A DNA stretch of 64,000 nucleotides. Source: Cherax quadricarinatus. Lineage: Eukaryota; Arthropoda; Malacostraca; Decapoda; Parastacidae. The notes below the pieces were generated by a model that worked only from the letters and a program-made list of their open reading frames with translations, searched no databases and had not been told where the DNA came from. The stretch covers positions 16,700,109 to 16,764,108 of the forward strand of contig NC_091369.1 of assembly GCF_038502225.1 (NCBI RefSeq), given 5' to 3'. Below are positions 19,476-31,099 of this stretch, piece by piece. Each line of letters begins with the position of its first letter. Within the stretch, counting starts at the first letter, position 1. Position numbers and translations under genes: made by a program.

Positions 19476-20600
19476 TTTGCTACTGGGTCACAGAGTGGTT
19501 CTGATCCTTCTCTTAGAACCCATGGAGATATGTTTTCTGGTTTCAATACTTTCGATACATCAATTTCACCGAGAAGTTTCATTAATTCATTTATTTTATC
19601 TATGCTTCCTAGCAACTATTAATTTGATCCGACAAAAGATCCTTCTGAAAATGCTCCACCATTTTTTTGTAGAACCTCTTTGAACCTTTTTCTGAGCGTT
19701 TTGCACACTTCTCTGTTATTCACTGTCAGCATTTCAACCTCGTTCACTTGATTCTTCACAGTTGCCATTATTCTCTTAAGTGAATAATGGCAACTTCTGC
19801 CTTTCAGCTTCTCTTTTTATTATTGCATATACATTTCTGGGTCTCCAGCTTATTTCCTGGTTTTCATGCAAGTTGCTCTTCATTTTTTCTAAGCCTCTTG
19901 CTCCTCCCCCTGACCTCTTTGCATTCATCATTCAACCAAAGGCTTCCTCTCTTTTTCTTCTTTCTTTCTTTCTTCCTACTCGATATAAATCTTTGCTTCT
20001 TGGCACTCTGAATCTTTTTACCTCCAATCATTCTTGTACAAGTTTGCCCTCCACTAGTCTTTCCATTGCACTTATCTGAGAAATTGTCTCATTCAGTCAT
20101 ATTCCGCCCTTCTTCAGTAACATTATCTGATAATCATTTTCTCCACATCTTCGCTGGCACCAAGTGGCTCTCCGTAAGTATTTTAAGTATTTTCAGAAAT
20201 GTTACAAAAGTTTTATGAAAAAACTAGCTCATGTTTTGCTAACTCATCCTTCCATTATAATTCTTTTTTTAATATATTTCATATTTGCTTCTTCCTGGTT
20301 TCTCTGTCGCTCTGTCCAATATGTGAATCAATATCCTGTTACTGTGATCATGCTCCTCTTTTGGGCTTCTGTTATTTAGTAGTGGATTATATAAATCACT
20401 GCCGCTATTGCTTTTGTCTTTTCGAACTTCACAGTAACTGCATCATAGCCTTTGTAATCCACCTTCTCCTCATTTTCCCCTCTCTTTTCTTAGGATATCG
20501 TAGCTCTCTGGGAATATCGGATTTATTTTTTCTGAGTGTAATCTCTGTGATAACAATAATATCAGGGTATTTATCTCTTCTTTTTACTTTCGTGACTTAA
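19476..20600 (-). mobile_element. Old LINE, linker and endonuclease region
   Basis: Minus-strand relic of the 5' half of a family A-type LINE. 19615-19364 reads INELMKLLGEIDVSKVLKPE then NISPWVLREGSEPLCDP, the linker before the RT. The region up to about 20600 is collinear with the sequence between linker and endonuclease in copies 2 and 3, but has lost all useful frames. The RT half is absent; its place is taken by the SINE-L and LTR element. Confidence 0.6.
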
Positions 20601-20790
20601 CATTTCTTGGTGATTCTATTTACATATGAGTGGAGTGAAGCATTTCTGCTGGGTGGAGTGGTGAGCGTTGGTTGGAGTGGGTTGAAGCAATATGCCTGGG
20701 TTTGAGTGGTATGCCAGGCTTTGAGTGGGATGTAAGGTTTAGAATCGGATTTCTGAGATGGAGTCACATATGTTGGAAATTTTGCTATAT
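20601..20790. other. Degenerate satellite border
   Basis: 20620-20760 has irregular runs of tggagtggNNtg and ttgagtgg, which look like decayed units leading into the array. Confidence 0.4.
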
Positions 20791-22922
20791 GTGTGTGTTG
20801 GAGTGATCTGTGTGTGTTGGAGAGGTCGGCGTGTGTTGGAGAGGTCGGTGTATGTTGGAGAGGTCGGTGTGTGTTGGAGAGGTCGGTGTGTGTTGGAGAG
20901 GTCGGTGTGTGTTGGAGAGGTCGGTGTGTGTTGGAGAGGGCGGTGTGTGTTGGAGAGGGCGGTGTGTGTTGGAGAGGGCGGTGTGTGTTGGAGAGGTCGG
21001 TGTGTGTTGGAGAGGTCGGTGTGTGTTGGAGAGGTCGGTGTGTGTTGGAGAGGTCGGTGTGTGTTGGAGAGGTCGGTGTGTGTTGGAGAGGTCGGTGTGT
21101 GTTGGAGAGGTCGGTGTGTGTTGGAGAGGTCGGTGTGTGTTGGAGAGGTCGGTGTGTGTTGGAGAGGTCGATGTGTGTTGGAGAGGTCGGTGTGTGTTGG
21201 AGAGGTCGGTGTGTGTTGGAGAGGTTGGTGTGTGTTGAAGAGGAGGGTGTGTGTTGGAGAGGTCGGTGTGTGTTGGAGAGGTTGGTGTGTGTTGAAGAGG
21301 TGGGTGTGTGTTGGAGAGGTCGGTGTGTGTTGGAGAGGTCGGTGTGTGTTGGAGAGGGTGGTGTGTGTTGGAGAGGTCGGTGTGTGTTGGAGAGGTCGGT
21401 GTGTGTTGGAGAGGTCGGTGTGTGTTGGAGAGGTCGGTGTGTGTTGGAGTGATCTGTGTGTGTTGGAGAGGTCGGTGTGTGTTGGAGAGGTCGGTGTGTG
21501 TTGGAGAGGTCGGTGTGTGTTGGAGAGGTCGGTGTATGTTGGAGAAGTCGGTGTGTGTTGGAGAGGTAGGTGTGTGTTGGAGAGGTCGGTGTGTGTTGCA
21601 GAGGTCGATGTGTGTTGGAGTGATCTCTGTGTGTTGGAGAGGTCGGTGTGTGTTGGAGAGGTTGGTGTGTGTTGCAGAGGTCGATGTGTGTTGGAGAGGT
21701 CGATGTGTGTTGGAGAGGTCGGTGTGTGTTGGAGAGGTCGATGTGTGTTGGAGAGGTCGGTGTGTGTTGGAGAGGTCGGTGTATGTTGGAGAGGTCGGTG
21801 TGTGTTGGAGAGGTTGGTGTGTGTTGCAGAGGTCGGTGTGTGTTGGAGAGGTCTATGTGTGTTGGAGAGGTCGGTGTGTGTTGGAGAGGTCGGTGTATGT
21901 TGGAGAGGTCGATGTGTGTTGGAGAGGTCGGTGTGTGTTGGAGAGGTCGATGTGTGTTGGAGAGGTCGGTGTGTGTTGGAGAGGTCGGTGTATGTTGGAG
22001 AGGTCGGTGTGTGTTGGAGAGGTTGGTGTGTGTTGGAGAGGTCGGTGTGTGTTGGAGAGGTCGGTGTGTGTTGGAGAGGTCGATGTGTGTTGGAGAGGTC
22101 GGTGTGTGTTGGAGAGGTCGATGTGTGTTGGAGAGGTCGGTGTGTGTTGGAGAGGTCGATGTGTGTTGCAGAGGTCGATGTGTGTTGGAGTGATCTCTGT
22201 GTGTTGGAGAGGTCGGTGTGTGTTGGAGAGGTCGATGTGTGTTGGAGAGGTCGATGTGTGTTGGAGTGATCTGTGTGTGTTGGAGAGGTCGGTGCGTGTT
22301 GGAGAGGTCGATGTGTGCTGGAGTGATCTGTGTGTGTTGGAGAGGTCGGTGTGTGTTGGAGAGGTCGATGTGTGTTGGAGAGGTCGATGTGTGTTGGAGT
22401 GATCTGTGTGTGTTGGAGAGGTCGGTGTGTGTTGGAGAGGTCGATGTGTGTTGGAGAGGTCGATGTGTGTTGGAGTGATCTGTGTGTGTTGGAGAGGTCG
22501 GTGTGTGTTGGAGAGGTCGGTGCGTGTTGGAGAGATCGATGTGTGTTGGAGAGGTCGATGTGTGTTGGAGTGATCTGTGTGTGTTGGAGAGGGCGGTGTG
22601 TGTTGGAGAGGTCGGTGTGTGTTGGAGTGATCTGTGTGTTTTGGAGAGGTCGGTGTGTGTTGGAGAGGTCGATGTGTGTTGGAGTGATCTGTGTGTGTTG
22701 GAGAGGTCGATGTGTGTTAGAGTGATCTGTGTGTGTTGGAGAGGTCGGTGTGTGTTGGAGAGGTCGGTGTGTGTTGGAGAGGTCGGTGTGTGTTGGAGAG
22801 GTGGGTGTGTGTTGGAGAGGTCGGTGTGTGTTGGAGAGGTGGGTATGTGTTGGAGAGGTCGGTGTGTGTTGGAGAGGTCGGTGTGTGTTGGAGAGGTCGG
22901 TGTGTGTTGGAGAGGTCGGTGA
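20791..22922. repeat. 19-bp satellite array, about 112 units
   Basis: Tandem repeat of GTGTGTGTTGGAGAGGTCG (19 bp). The main variants are tcggt, tcgat, ttggt and a diverged unit with gagtgatctg. Because 19 is not a multiple of three and the unit has no stop in several frames, long spurious ORFs cross the array on both strands (the longest about 790 codons, minus). The protein pattern has a 57-bp period made of three shifted units, so it is not coding. The gagtgatct variant is rare on the left (20810, 21447, 21617) but recurs every 3-5 units after 22190, a sign of higher-order amplification. Confidence 0.95.
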
Positions 22923-22923
22923 G

Positions 22924-22985
22924 TGTTATCAAAAAGTTCCTGAACTGCAGCGACAAAAATATACATAGGCTTACCAAATCACCTA
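22924..22985 (+). mobile_element. Mariner terminal fragment
   Basis: tatcaaaaagttcctgaact followed by gcagcgacaaaaatatacat and aggcttaccaaatcacctag matches the reverse complement of the right end of the mariner relic at 41.3-42.06 kb over about 60 bp. It directly abuts the 19-bp array. No other part of the transposon is seen. Confidence 0.65.
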
Positions 22986-23105
22986 GTGGAAGTTATTTCC
23001 TCGATTTTCAGATTATCAGTCAAAATGCTTTGACAGGACCCATAAGCAATTAACACAGCACTTGTAATATCATGGATACTCTGATGACGATCTTCGTGAA
23101 TTGCC
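22986..23105. other. Unassigned
   Basis: Short AT-rich spacer; nothing recognised. Confidence 0.3.
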
Positions 23106-24115
23106 CACTTCATCTTCTCAATGTTGGTGTCCGGTCATAATCCCTCTTCCTTTCTCAGTCTAACTACCTAGGACTTGACTGGTTTATTCTTTATATGGTT
23201 ATATTACAACTTTGGGTCAGGTTTGGCTTTAGATGCTGTGTCATTCTCATATTGTTGATGGGCCTCTCAACAATATGAATATCCTTTTCTGATCTTCTGC
23301 TCAAGTCCTTGCTTTCCTGAGTCTTTTGCTTTCTATATATTTTCTATGCTCTAGTACACTCGGCTTGGACTCACTACATCTCTGTCTAAACCACTGGTTC
23401 AATCTTGTCTTCCCATTGTTTCTATTGTCCATGGATAAGAAATTCTTTTCTGTCTCTCTGAACTTAGTGGGCACGTGTTCCATCATTTCATTTATTGTCT
23501 TTCTCTCCAGTTCTCTTCCCCACCACCTCGTGCAGGAATTGCTTCATGCCTGTGTAGTCCTCTCTTTTGAAGTCTGGCGTCTCTCTCTCCTAGTGCTGCT
23601 TCACTCTCCATTGTTAACTCAACGATGTATTCGAAACACAGGACCATGTTATCAGTAACGTTGAGAGATATATCGTATGTAATATCCCTTATGGAATCCT
23701 CTTCTCTCTCTCTCTCTCTCTGGTTGTGTCTCCATTGTGTTCGTGCTTGAAGTTTTCCGGTACTGTCTCCAGTATATTAGATCTCCACGCTTCTGGTTTC
23801 CCATGTGGCACCACCTTTTCCCAGTCAATTTCCTTGTGGTTGAAATCCCCCGTAACTAGTATCATTGCTTTTCCCCTGTGGGCCCTTCTGGTTACCTCGA
23901 AAAATGTGTCCATCATTGCTCTGTTGCTCTCATCATACTCTTTATGGGACCCTCAGTCTGAAGTGTTCCTATTATGAAATAATCTGCTTTCCCTTCTGTC
24001 CATTTGTCCCAAATCCTCAAAAATTCAACTGGTTTCTGACGAGTAATGCAACTCCTCCTCCCCGTCTTTTCCCGCTGTCTGTCCTCAGAACCTAATAGCC
24101 AGTCGGGAACATGGC
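23106..24115 (-). mobile_element. LINE 5' half: linker and endonuclease remnant
   Basis: Minus-strand piece collinear with the 5' part of family A-type LINEs. 23916-23689 reads KAMILVTGDFNHKEIDWEK, where GDFN is the conserved endonuclease motif (catalytic Asp and Asn). 23110-23660 corresponds to the linker, collinear with 10.4-10.8 and 12.8-13.2 kb. A short (TC)n tract (23703-23721) lies where the family has a variable region. Frames are broken and the RT is absent here. Confidence 0.65.
23689..23916 (-). pseudogene. LINE apurinic-type endonuclease fragment
   Basis: 76 codons with AMILVTGDFNHKEIDWE, the GDxN block of the endonuclease domain. Upstream and downstream blocks are out of frame. 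It would nick target DNA in an active LINE; this fragment cannot. Confidence 0.65.
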
Positions 24116-24129
24116 ATCTGTTTCCGTTC

Positions 24130-24253
24130 GTGTGTGTGTGTGTGTGTGTGTATGTGTATTCACCTATTTGTGGTTGCAGGGGTCGAGTCTTAGCTCCTGG
24201 CCCCGCCTCTTCACTGGTTGCTACTGGGTCCTCTCTCTCCCTGCTCCATGAGC
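24130..24253 (-). mobile_element. LINE family A 3'-terminal fragment with (GT)n
   Basis: A GT tract (24130-24158, interrupted) is followed by tattcacctatttgtggttg and ggccccgcctcttcactggt, the family A 3' UTR, cut after about 95 bp where a new GT tract begins. It is a 5'-truncated copy, or the result of insertion of the next copy. Confidence 0.7.
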
Positions 24254-24274
24254 TGTGTGTGTGTGTGTGTGTGT
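24254..24274. repeat. (GT)n at LINE 3' end
   Basis: About ten GT units directly before gtactcacctatatgtactc. Confidence 0.85.
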
Positions 24275-25400
24275 ACTCACCTATATGTACTCACCTATTT
24301 GTGGTCCACTCTATTTTCAAACAGCTTTTATCGTACCTCTTCTTAAAGCTTTGGCTGGATCCTGCAAACACTACTCAAATCCCTAGGTTGTTCCTCAGAA
24401 GAAATGCTTCCTAACATCCATATGACTCACCTGAGTTTTCAACTTCCAATTGTATCCCTTTGTTCCTGTGTCTCATCTCTGAAACATTCTGGCTCTGTCC
24501 ACCATGTTAATTCCACTCATTATTTTATACATCGTTATCATGTGCCTCTTTTCCGTCCTGTACCCTGGTGTCGTCAGGTTGAAGTACTTTAACCTTTCCT
24601 CAGAGGCCATACTCTTTGGCTCTGGGACTAGTCCTTTTGGAAACCTTTGCACTTTGTCTAATTTTCTGACATGCCCTGACCAGGTGTGGATTCCATTTCG
24701 GTGCTGCATACTCCAATTTGAGCCTGACGTATACGGAGTACAGCATCGTCAATGACTCCTTATTTAAGTGTCGAAATGCTATTCTTAGGTTTGCCACAAG
24801 TGCATATGCTCCTCCAGTTATTTGGTTGATGTGCTCATTATGATATTCACCCAATGATCCATTTCCTTGAGTGAGGTTAGGAGCCTTTGACCCCCGAATA
24901 TGTATTCCATCTGCGGTCGTCTTTGTCCTTCCCTAAGCTTTTTGATTTTGCATTTGTTAGCGTTAAACTCAGGGAGCAATTTGTCGGACCAGATTTGTAA
25001 CTTCTCCACATCCATTTGTAGTCTTCCTTGATCCTCGTCAGTTCGAATGCTCAACTTTAGCTTCATGCCGTCTGCAAACAAGAACACCTCTGAACCTATC
25101 CTTTCCATCATGTTATTCACATTTACCAGAAACAGTACCGATCCTAAATCTGATTCTTGTGGAACCCCGCTCGGGTACCTCGTCACGTACCATCACTCGT
25201 TTCCTTCCTGTTTGTTTTTTTCCTAATTCACTGCAGTGATTTTTTCCTGCTACACCTGCCTGCGCTTCTAACTTTTGTACCAACCTCTTGTGCCAATCCA
25301 AAAAATTGCATTCTACCCACTTGCTTTCTCTCTCCTGTCTTACTTCTCTTACCATGTCATTGAACTCCAATGGGTTTGTGACTGAGGATTTCCCCGCAAC
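24275..25400 (-). mobile_element. LINE family A-type copy 4, 5' truncated
   Basis: Minus-strand copy with, from 3' to 5', a 3' UTR (24275-24345), C-terminal region (24473-24709, with MASEERLKYFNLT and MITMYKIMSGINMVDRARMF), thumb (24600-24854, with YVRLKLEYAAPKWNPHL), palm (24818-25186, with SEVFLFADGMKLKL) and fingers (25113-25400). The catalytic box reads FADG: the second aspartate is replaced. Several frameshifts. Diverged from copies 2 and 3. Confidence 0.8.
24818..25186 (-). pseudogene. LINE reverse transcriptase palm with FADG box
   Basis: 122 codons with YPSGVPQESDLGSVLFLVNV, then EVFLFADGMKLKLSIR. GVPQG is changed to GVPQE and FADD to FADG, both in conserved active-site blocks. Inactive, by inference. 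Confidence 0.7.
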
Positions 25401-25922
25401 CGTGATGGCTGTCATATAATGATAGTTTTGGATTATGATATTTGTGTTAATAATGTATAAGGGAGACAAGTTTAGATGTGAGAGAGAGATAGGGGTCCTG
25501 AGAGTTAGATAAATCTTATGGGAATTCTGGGAAGGTGTATTAGGAAAGTTTGGAGTGCTTTTTGTTAATGGTAGTGTGTAGCATTTAACAAATGTGAAAA
25601 ATACAACATAAATCAACAGTGCATCAACATACTAGAACGGTATTTAAAGAGGCATATTCACAGGAAAAAAATATATGAAATGCAGTTTTTTCTTACTGAA
25701 AAATAGTGCATAAATCTGGCGACATTTTGATGCAATCTGCTTGTTTATTCCATTTATCTAAGTGTTTTTACAACAATTTTAATTTTTGTTATGTTATCAA
25801 AAGGACAGGATGCCATATTGTATTGTAGTAATTTTTAAACTCAGAAAATTATTAGTATTGTGAAAGTTTTTTTTCGGAAAATACACTACTTGGCACCTTT
25901 TCTGATGCTCGTATATAGGTCT
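25401..25922. other. Unassigned, AT-rich
   Basis: No gene or repeat recognised between the LINE copy and the hexanucleotide array. Confidence 0.35.
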
Positions 25923-25923
25923 T

Positions 25924-27860
25924 CGCAGTCACAGTCACAGTCACAGTCACAGTCGCAGTCACAGTCACAGTCACAGTCGCAGTCACAGTCGCAGTCACAG
26001 TCACAGTCACAGTCACAGTCACAGTCACAGTCACAGTCACAGTCACAGTCACAGTCACAGTCACAGTCACAGTCGCAGTCACAGTCACAGTCACAGTCAC
26101 AGTCACAGTCACAGTCACAGTCACCGTCGCAGTCACAGTCACAGTCACAGTCACAGTCACAGTCGCAGTCACAGTCACAGTCACAGTCACAGTCGCAGTC
26201 ACAGTCACAGTCACAGTCACAGTCACAGTCACAGTCACAGTCACAGTCACAGTCACAGTCGCAGTCACAGTCACAGTCACAGTCACAGTCACAGTCACAG
26301 TCACAGTCACAGTCACAGTCACAGTCACAGTCGCAGTCACAGTCACAGTCACAGTCACAGTCGCAGTCACAGTCACAGTCACAGTCACAGTCGCAGTCAC
26401 AGTCACAGTCACAGTCACAGTCACAGTCGCAGTCACAGTCACCGTCGCAGTCACAGTCACAGTCACAGTCACAGTCGCAGTCACAGTCACAGTCACAGTC
26501 ACAGTCACAGTCGCAGTCGCAGTTACAGTCACAGTCGCAGTCACAGTCACAGTCGCAGTCGCAGTCACAGTCACAGTCACAGTCGCAGTCACAGTCACAG
26601 TCACAGTCGCAGTCACAGTCACAGTCGCAGTCACAGTCGCAGTCACAGTCACAGTCACAGTCGCAGTCACAGTCACAGTCACAGTCGCAGTCACAGTCAC
26701 AGTCACAGTCGCAGTCACAGTCACAGTCGCAGTCGCAGTCACAGTCGCAGTCACAGTCACAGTCGCAGTCACAGTCACAGTCACAGTCGCAGTCACAGTC
26801 ACAGTCACAGTCGCAGTCACAGTCACAGTCACAGTCGCAGTCACAGTCACAGTCGCAGTCGTAGTCACAGTCACAGTCGCAGTCACAGTCGCAGTCACAG
26901 TCACAGTCGCAGTCGCAGTCACAGTCGCAGTCACAGTCACAGTCACAGTCGCAGTCACAGTCGCAGTCACAGTCACAGTCGCAGTCGCAGTCACAGTCAC
27001 AGTCGCAGTCACAGTCACAGTCACAGTGGCAGTCACAGTCACAGTCACAGTCGCAGTCACAGTCACAGTCGCAGTCACAGTCACAGTCACAGTCGCAGTC
27101 ACAGTCACAGTCACAGTCACAGTCGCAGTCACAGTCACAGTCACAGTCGCAGTCACAGTCACAGTCACAGTCACAGTCGCAGTCACAGTCACAGTCACAG
27201 TCACAGTCACAGTCGCAGTCACAGTCGCAGTCACAGTCGCAGTAACAGTCATAGTCACAGTCACAGTCGCAGTCACAGTCACAGTCACAGTCACAGTCGC
27301 AGTCGCAGTCACAGTCACAGTCACAGTCATAGTCATAGTCACAGTCACAGTCGCAGTCACAGTCACAGTCACAGTCACAGTCGCAGTCACAGTCACAGTC
27401 ACAGTCGCAGTCGCAGTCGCAGTCACAGTCACAGTCACAGTCACAGTCGCAGTCGCAGTCACAGTCACGTCACAGTCACAGTCACAGTCACAGTCACAGT
27501 CACAGTCGCAGTCACAGTCACAGTCATAGTCACAGTCACAGTCACAGTCATAGTCACAGTCACAGTCGCAGTCGCAGTCACAGTCACAGTCATAGTCACA
27601 GTCACAGTCACAGTCACAGTCACAGTCACAGTCGCAGTCGCAGTCACAGTCATACTCACAGTCACAGTCACAGTCATAGTCACAGTCACAGTCGCAGTCG
27701 CAGTCACAGTCGCAGTCACAGTCACAGTCACAGTCGCAGTCGCAGTCACAGTCACAGTCACAGTCACAGTGGCAGTCACAGTCACAGTCACAGTCACAGT
27801 CACAGTCACAGTCACAGTCACAGTCACAGTCGCAGTCACAGTCACAGTTACCCTCGCAGT
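25924..27860. repeat. Hexanucleotide array CAGTCA/CAGTCG, about 1.9 kb
   Basis: Some 320 units of CAGTCA with frequent CAGTCG variants and rare CAGTCC, CAGTTA, CATAGT and CAGTGG. Frames read Ser-Gln, Thr-Val/Ala-Val and, on the other strand, Cys-Asp or Thr-Val/Ala, so long ORFs arise on both strands as by-products. The G variants thicken from left to right. A 1-base phase slip lies at about 27467 (cagtcacgtcacag). Not coding, in my view. Confidence 0.95.
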
Positions 27861-27877
27861 ACCAAAATGCTGGTGGT

Positions 27878-28117
27878 GTGTGGAGAGGTTGTTGCTCGTC
27901 ACCTGACGTGTGGAGAGGTTGTTGCTCGTCACCTGACGTGTGGAGAGGTTGTTGCTCGTCACCTGACGTGTGGAGAGGTTGTTGCTCGTCACCTGACGTG
28001 TGGAGAGGTTGTTGCTCGTCACCTGACGTGTGGAGAGGTTGTTGCTCGTCACCTGACGTGTGGAGAGGTTGTTGCTCGTCACCTGACGTGTGGAGAGGTT
28101 GTTGCTCGTCACCTGAC
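27878..28117. repeat. 30-bp tandem repeat, eight identical units
   Basis: Eight consecutive 30-bp units, all identical, beginning gtgtggagaggttgttgctc and ending gtcacctgac. The unit keeps frame (ten codons), so short ORFs occur on both strands. Perfect identity points to recent expansion. It begins 18 bases after the hexanucleotide array. Confidence 0.95.
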
Positions 28118-29120
28118 GTCTGGTGTAACATGTCCGTAGATTTCCACAGAAAATAATAGTCATATTTTCTCAGAAGTAATTTATTCTCCTTTCCCAATTG
28201 AATTTTCAGTTATTTTTGAACATATTTTCGTGATTTTTTGCAGACATTATTGAGCAATAATATTCTTACAAAATAACAACTGGGATTTAAAACAGTCTTT
28301 ACCATTGTTGTTTTATTGATTTTTTCGCAGAAAATTCCTTAAGAAAACACCAATTTCAACATTTTCTTTTAAATCCGAGATGTTGACATGTCGGACATAT
28401 CCAGTTGTTACATTGTTCTCTAGTCTTTTACCATTCACGTAAGATCAACCAGAACATTGTATATTTTACCGATTTTGCAAATTCGGTACTTGTGTGATAC
28501 CTTATAAAAATCGACTAATTATTTTTTCCTTCTATATTTATAGGCAAACCAAATAACAATTACGATGTGCAAGTTTGAAAAACTTCTTAAATTACTGTAA
28601 AAATTTCATTGAAATCGGAATAATAGGGAAAAAAAGTGTATTTTTGCCTTACCCCCTTAATTAAGGTAACAAACAAGTACTGATCGAGAAAACATTAAAA
28701 CAGTGTAGTACAATATTACATTGCAGTAATGTACAAGAACAATAAAGTAAAAACAAGAACGGCTCAGAATCACAGCTAAACATAGAAATATACAGGCGCG
28801 ACACGTACACAGTTTTCATGCATAGTTCGGTATCCTCCAAATCACGGTCCATTCATTTCTGTCCGACGTAACATTCTTCTACAGTTATAGATATAATTAA
28901 CTTACAATAACGGAATGACATAAAAAGGCTGCTTAAATCTCATAGAGCAAAGCATATGAACGTATCTTATATCGCTGGTATTTTCACGTTCACTATATAG
29001 GTTGAAGGATAAATTGCTATTAGGTTCCTTTGTACCACTGACCTGGATATAAATGAGTACCGGTGACGGTAATAAAGATAAGATACAATGAAAGCTTACT
29101 CTGCACCATTGTCTTTTCCC
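28118..29120. other. Unassigned, AT-rich
   Basis: No gene, RNA or repeat recognised. Confidence 0.4.
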
Positions 29121-29384
29121 TATTAATATTGTTATAATCAGAGAAAGTGCTAAACCAACAAGGGCCATACAGCACAACAAGTGGGGCAGAAAATAGTGCT
29201 AGGTGGAGAGGGGATCAGAGGTGATGGAAGAAAAGGGGTGGAAGGGAGGCTAAGGGCCATGTGTCAAAGTTCATATAGCAAAGCAGTTGCTTAGAAAAAG
29301 TCAACAAGTGATTGTAAGTCAAAGGCAGGACCGTCTGGATGATAAGGTTGGGCGGCGGCGTCGTTGGAGGTAAATCCTGCGAGT

Positions 29385-30029
29385 TCACTGGTAAACCGTG
29401 CAATCTACAAGAAAGTGAAGAACCGAAAGAGGAACCCGACAAACCTCACAGAGAGGAATAGGGTGTCGTTCCGTGAGATATCCATGGGTAAGGCGAGTAT
29501 GGCAAATGCGGAGACGGGAGTGCACAGTCTCCCTTGAACGGCAACGGTGATAAGAAGATGGCCACAATCCTAAAAGCGGTATAATAGAGTGCAATTTCTT
29601 ATGGTGCATGCCCGACCACCGTTGTTGCCAACGGCCGCGAAGACGGGCAGAGATGACTGGAAAATAATCTCTGAACGGAATACCTCTATAGGAAACCAGA
29701 AGATCGTGCACCACTGACCGCGCAGCAGCATCCGCTTGTTCATTGCCCTGCACATCAACGTGTCCGGGGACCCAACAGAAAACGACGTCTTGGTTTTTGC
29801 TAGTCACATGGTACAACCATAGTTGAATACGAAGGACTAATTGATGAGGGGAATCAAATTGTTTAATGGCTTGTGAAGCACCGAGGGAATCTGAAATGAT
29901 CACAAACGTCGATGGAGAAATATACGTAATACGGAGAAGCGCTATGAGAATGGTATACAACTCGGCACTAAAAATACTAGCCGAGTCTAACAAATGACCT
30001 TGGACAACATCGTCAGGGAACACGGCCAC
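29385..30029 (-). pseudogene. LINE RNase H domain
   Basis: 215 codons. RNase H would remove the RNA strand during retrotransposition. Visible: SIFSAELYTILIALL (catalytic Glu in AEL), VIISDSLGASQAI (Asp in SDS), FCWVPGHVDVQGNEQADAAA (conserved WVPGH, with the last Asp in QADAAA). The first Asp (usually TDGS) would lie just upstream near 30030-30070, where GVGFVAVF is readable but the frame is poor. After the domain, RICHTRLTHGYLTERHP and CEVCRVPLSVLHFLVDC resemble the cysteine-containing tail usual in I-like and related LINEs. ORF otherwise well kept to its C-terminus. Confidence 0.8.
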
Positions 30030-30083
30030 GAACCCAACACCGTCAGAAGATTTAGAACGACATGAGCATGCGATGGGGAGTGA

Positions 30084-30998
30084 TCAAGAAAAAGAGATCG
30101 AGAAGCACTGCAGCAGGGAAGAACAGACACGAACTGTCAGAACCTCCCATGGGGAAAGGGAAAAGGCAGACGCTAAAAAAACAAACAAGGAAGGCAACTG
30201 GAGAGAAGACCAGAGTGAGTGACGACGACGAGAAAACGGTCGGAGTAAGCAGGGGCGTCTAGAGACCAACCTATACATAGACAGAACACAAAGGTCATGA
30301 GAGCGGACAAAGTAACGAAGACAATGAGCATTACGACGATCAGCTGAGGAAGGAACATTCGCCTCAGCATTAAGGCTTTCAACAGGGGATGAACGAAAGG
30401 CACCAAGGCATAGACGTAGACCCTGATGATGAAAGGGATCTAACTTAGAAAGAGTGGTGGGAGAAGCTGCAGAATAGACTTGTTCACCATAATCTAGCTT
30501 TGACAAGACTAGGGTGGAATGTAAACAGAGGAAAGTCCTGCGAACTGCTCCCCATAAACTATGCGCAAAAATTTTAAGGAGATTCTGCCGACCATGGCAT
30601 GCTGCCTTCAAAGAGGAAACGTGAGGTCTCCATGTCAACTGGATATCGAAGAGAAGGCCAAGAAACTTGACCGTATTACATTCTGGAATACGTGAGCCGT
30701 GTAAATACAATGGAATATCTGGGACAAGAGGACGTCTAGTGAAGGTAATGAAATTGGTTTTCGTACTAGAAAATTTAAATCCATGAGAAGTGGCCCAATG
30801 GGAAACCTGGTCAATCGCATCCTGAAGGGTGGCCGCTACTAGGCGAGAGTCAGCGCCTATGCACGCTATAGTAAAGTCATCCACAAAGTGACGACCAAAT
30901 ACGCGGGAGGGAAAAGATATAAAGAGCAAACTGTATACCATCTGTGTAAATAAATGCGAGCTGCAGTATAAAAACTTGTTGATACGGTATACCAACAT
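30084..30998 (-). pseudogene. LINE reverse transcriptase, palm and thumb
   Basis: 305 codons. The catalytic box is in GRHFVDDFTIACIG (FVDD; both aspartates kept). Then ATSHGFKFSSTKTNFITFTR, NTVKFLGLLFDIQLTWRPHV (conserved FLG block) and LDYGEQVYSAAS (thumb). The fingers and first palm aspartate are missing, because the sequence between the endonuclease start (31207) and this point is deleted or scrambled. The last 50 residues run out of frame. Confidence 0.8.
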
Positions 30999-31099
30999 GC
31001 ACAGTGCGTTCTAATTAAATGATTCTTCAGGAAAGGGATCAGAAGAATGTAACAGCACATAGCCCAAAATAGGACGAATAACACCTGAACGAAGTTTGG

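Noticed and set aside
20597..22966. Minus-strand ORF of 789 codons
   Set aside because: It is an out-of-phase reading of a 19-bp satellite; the peptide period is 57 bp (three units), composition is extreme, and other frames are open too.
20791..28117. CRISPR array
   Set aside because: Regular tandem units without unique spacers, in eukaryotic sequence.
25852..28197. Minus-strand ORF of 781 codons (Thr/Val and Cys/Asp repeats)
   Set aside because: By-product of a hexanucleotide array; all frames of the repeat lack stops.
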